Source: Candidatus Zipacnadia bacterium
Lineage (GTDB): Bacteria > Armatimonadota > Zipacnadia > Zipacnadales > Zipacnadaceae
Direction of reading: 5' to 3'
NCBI GenBank assembly: GCA_029821455.1
Contig: JALGTI010000233.1
Coordinates: forward strand, 1-7,471
Length of the DNA stretch: 7,471 bases
The first letter of the stretch is position 1. Every line of letters begins with the position of its first letter. Positions 7,001 to 7,471 of this stretch are shown here, piece after piece. A program made the translations under genes and the position numbers. A model generated the notes under the pieces. That model was not told where the DNA came from. It worked only from the letters and a program-made list of their open reading frames with translations, and ran no database searches.

Positions 7001-7293
7001 TTTCCGGTGAGCAGCAGCCGCGAGAGATTTGGGCGCCTGTCGCTAACCCTCCGCCCGACCAGGCCGAGCTCATCACCGCGCCAAGTACCGCGACACTTAC
7101 CGGCTCCTCCTTTGCGCTCGGTGATCCATCAGGACCGCACATTGAGGTAAGTGTAGAACCCTCTGTGCTGCAGCTCTATAGGTGGTGGGATGGTACTTCC
7201 GGGGGAAGATACACTCTGGAGTGGATGTACCAGAGGCAAGAACTGCTGTCAGGTCAGATGTGGTTCACCCGGTTTCAGGTGTCCTGGAAATGA
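4042..7293 (+). CDS. Secreted multidomain putative glycoside hydrolase, family unassigned
   Basis: This 1083-residue protein starts with a Sec signal peptide and a likely cleavage after A21 (TTTWA|GE). Residues 24-183 form a CBM4/9-like jelly-roll domain: it opens with NLLPNGGFEQG and closes with VYYDDVSLERV, the hallmark ends of that fold. Residues 184-345 look like a beta-sandwich. From H347 to about 690 the pattern of strands and helices suggests a TIM barrel. It includes DGVLWDWEPYG (461-471), where E468 is a candidate acid catalyst and D466 a partner, and a late-strand GISHWPDLD (H634-W635). A small beta domain follows (about 695-790), then a helical linker (about 800-820). The C-terminal domain (about 825-1083) resembles a mutarotase-like supersandwich. 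It carries a Ca-binding-type loop, DMDGDGNAE (833-841). I cannot name a GH family. Role: likely binding and cleavage of an extracellular glycan, paired with the upstream oxidoreductase. It could alternatively be a non-catalytic barrel protein. Confidence 0.85.
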   Translation: MRLYAVTSIVCLLAAATTTWAGENLLPNGGFEQGEKAPTGWSFTVWSHKPSRGSFEWSTEAHSGERAARLVGIENAGKEHVRCLLYSSPVNIEAGLLTLRGWYRTQGDAWTHIQISVYAEEFAAKQFSTPVQETIYRYLDPAPEWSPFEFDINIKQGARQAVITLRATDIGEVYYDDVSLERVDDPLVFRIYPAEYGRNNTVPLVRGTPSFFSMPLIGDRQRVGAAELVLDLPEGVGGFGVSETGAPAVYATAWYRIGFDVIHGAPVERAEGRFWRFRIPVHPKTLALMRKTISNCRVTIWVDTAEMPEQGMLFCRAVVDGVEYAEKQVAVKVLPSLAEGPRPSQFHSLFYDGLFLGDDVPEPLYPAVYDMVRAIGVDHLQVYGDAQGEIATTLGWRSYLMERMRKDGGKLWAALPSSYAGIYKGRGSPDDGPWATSAIAEGKSYFARDNGYYETMAPHIDGVLWDWEPYGPQENPCWDDPATLRAFAEKSGLDPATVTTELAQGELREEFLQFRAWQLGEFMRLWAAYVHDKRPDLTIAICQGSGVPIGDQVDYRAYDDIPNLIHLPMIYTSDTVSFTERAANMAAYLPQSRIMPMTSTFMIVGSGSQPTKSPRTIYFDYLHMALLGAYGISHWPDLDRAMDMEYVWEISRAMRDIGSVEGFLFGGARNPDDVSVRVMPENEARIKTAGGEVTIVSPRWDRFAMCFSYRLKQSTLVAVSNMHPEKPATVEVRIAGARGSGWFAYDPVTRAALLPARGKTWKGSKLAQGLLYEVPASSLGMLVIGRQAPEGGFAGETRVSEVRRRFEARCAEAKAAGDISTLRSGDLEINWEDMDGDGNAEIRIASEHQELGLGPSGNLWSWKVRGREQDLVSRFDGGGACQDQFWWPEAARASDDKQGEYELVVREIKGGRATVAFRRALSHWALGGLIVEKTYSITEGAPEFDVRVTIRNESPDVHEFSYWSHNCFSVGGLPTLAFASTEGGQLFSGEQQPREIWAPVANPPPDQAELITAPSTATLTGSSFALGDPSGPHIEVSVEPSVLQLYRWWDGTSGGRYTLEWMYQRQELLSGQMWFTRFQVSWK

Positions 7294-7318
7294 GGCCCTG
7301 TGTCTGACCTCAATCTAA

Positions 7319-7399
7319 CATCCTGATCACTGCAGCAACACCACGGCCAAGCAGAAGGCAGCCGGGACGACGTACTACCACTACAACCACGAGAACTAG
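7319..7399 (+). pseudogene. YD-repeat relic downstream of the secreted protein gene
   Basis: In the frame containing GCC at 7361 the sequence reads CSNTTAKQKAAGTTYYHYNHEN and ends at TAG (7397-7399); an in-frame TAA sits just upstream at 7316. The last codons TAC-CAC-TAC-AAC-CAC-GAG-AAC closely match the first codons of the window (TAC-ACC-TAC-AAC-TAC-GAG-AAC), where the intact RHS gene continues with AAG instead of TAG. NTTAK...GTTYYxYNxEN is a typical YD-repeat string. There is no start codon or ribosome binding site. It is a fragment of another RHS copy, and it marks the right side of the oxidoreductase/glycoside hydrolase pair as RHS-derived sequence. Confidence 0.75.
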
Positions 7400-7471
7400 A
7401 TACATACACCCAAGCGATCGAGGAATTGGTCACCGTAATAGTAGGAGATTCAATTCAGCGCATCTTTGAGG
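7400..7471 (+). other. Unassigned right edge; one frame open to the window end
   Basis: After the YD relic, the frame containing CGA at 7390 stays open to the edge (ELDTYTQAIEELVTVIVGD, then QRIFE) and has been open since 7327. It has no ATG, no ribosome binding site and no family I recognise. It may be a frame-shifted continuation of RHS sequence or chance. No terminator is visible after the stop codon at 7291-7293. Confidence 0.2.

Noticed and set aside
1..7471. CRISPR array, tRNA/rRNA genes, transposase or integrase genes
   Set aside because: I saw no regularly spaced repeats, no tRNA-like cloverleaf, and no transposase or integrase motifs in any frame; mobility is inferred only from relics.

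Overview
The window looks like an accessory region of a fairly GC-rich bacterial chromosome. It combines YD-repeat (RHS) protein sequence, a secreted multidomain carbohydrate-active protein, a Gfo/Idh/MocA oxidoreductase and a broken prepilin-type leader. This mix is common in Planctomycetota, Armatimonadota and related environmental lineages, but that placement is inference from gene types and no marker gene fixes the taxon. All genes I can support are on the + strand.

Layout. (1) 1-876 is the C-terminal end of an RHS/YD-repeat protein, cut by the left window edge. It carries the conserved RHS core end and then a 98-residue variable tip rich in Trp/Pro/Lys and Cys. (2) 906-2141, only 29 bases downstream, encodes a probable lipoprotein with seven Trp-anchored beta-propeller repeats. 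(3) 2142-2862 has no intact gene but is full of debris: a gap-free, about 78% identical copy of the RHS core segment ending in TAA (2163-2309), a frame-shifted second YD-repeat fragment (2312-2452), a 22-codon relic of a prepilin-type N terminus (2518-2586), and dyad and tandem repeats before the next gene. (4) 2863-3930 is a complete Gfo/Idh/MocA-family oxidoreductase. (5) 4042-7293 is a 1083-residue secreted protein: an N-terminal CBM-like domain, a beta-sandwich, a probable TIM barrel with a D-G-V-L-W-D-W-E motif, and a C-terminal supersandwich-like domain with a Ca-loop-like motif. (6) 7319-7399 is another YD-repeat remnant ending in TAG, closely resembling the first bases of the window.

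How the parts relate. The first pair (RHS tip plus adjacent lipoprotein) has the geometry of a polymorphic-toxin/partner module, followed by an orphan-like core relic as is typical of Rhs loci. The second pair (oxidoreductase plus putative glycoside hydrolase) looks like a small carbohydrate-utilisation unit: the secreted protein would act on a glycan outside the cytoplasm and the oxidoreductase on a derived sugar or cyclitol inside. This sugar pair lies between two same-strand YD-repeat relics, which suggests that it was inserted into, or assembled within, a decaying RHS array. Toxin activity, immunity and substrates are inferences; the domain and relic assignments rest on motifs visible in the sequence.
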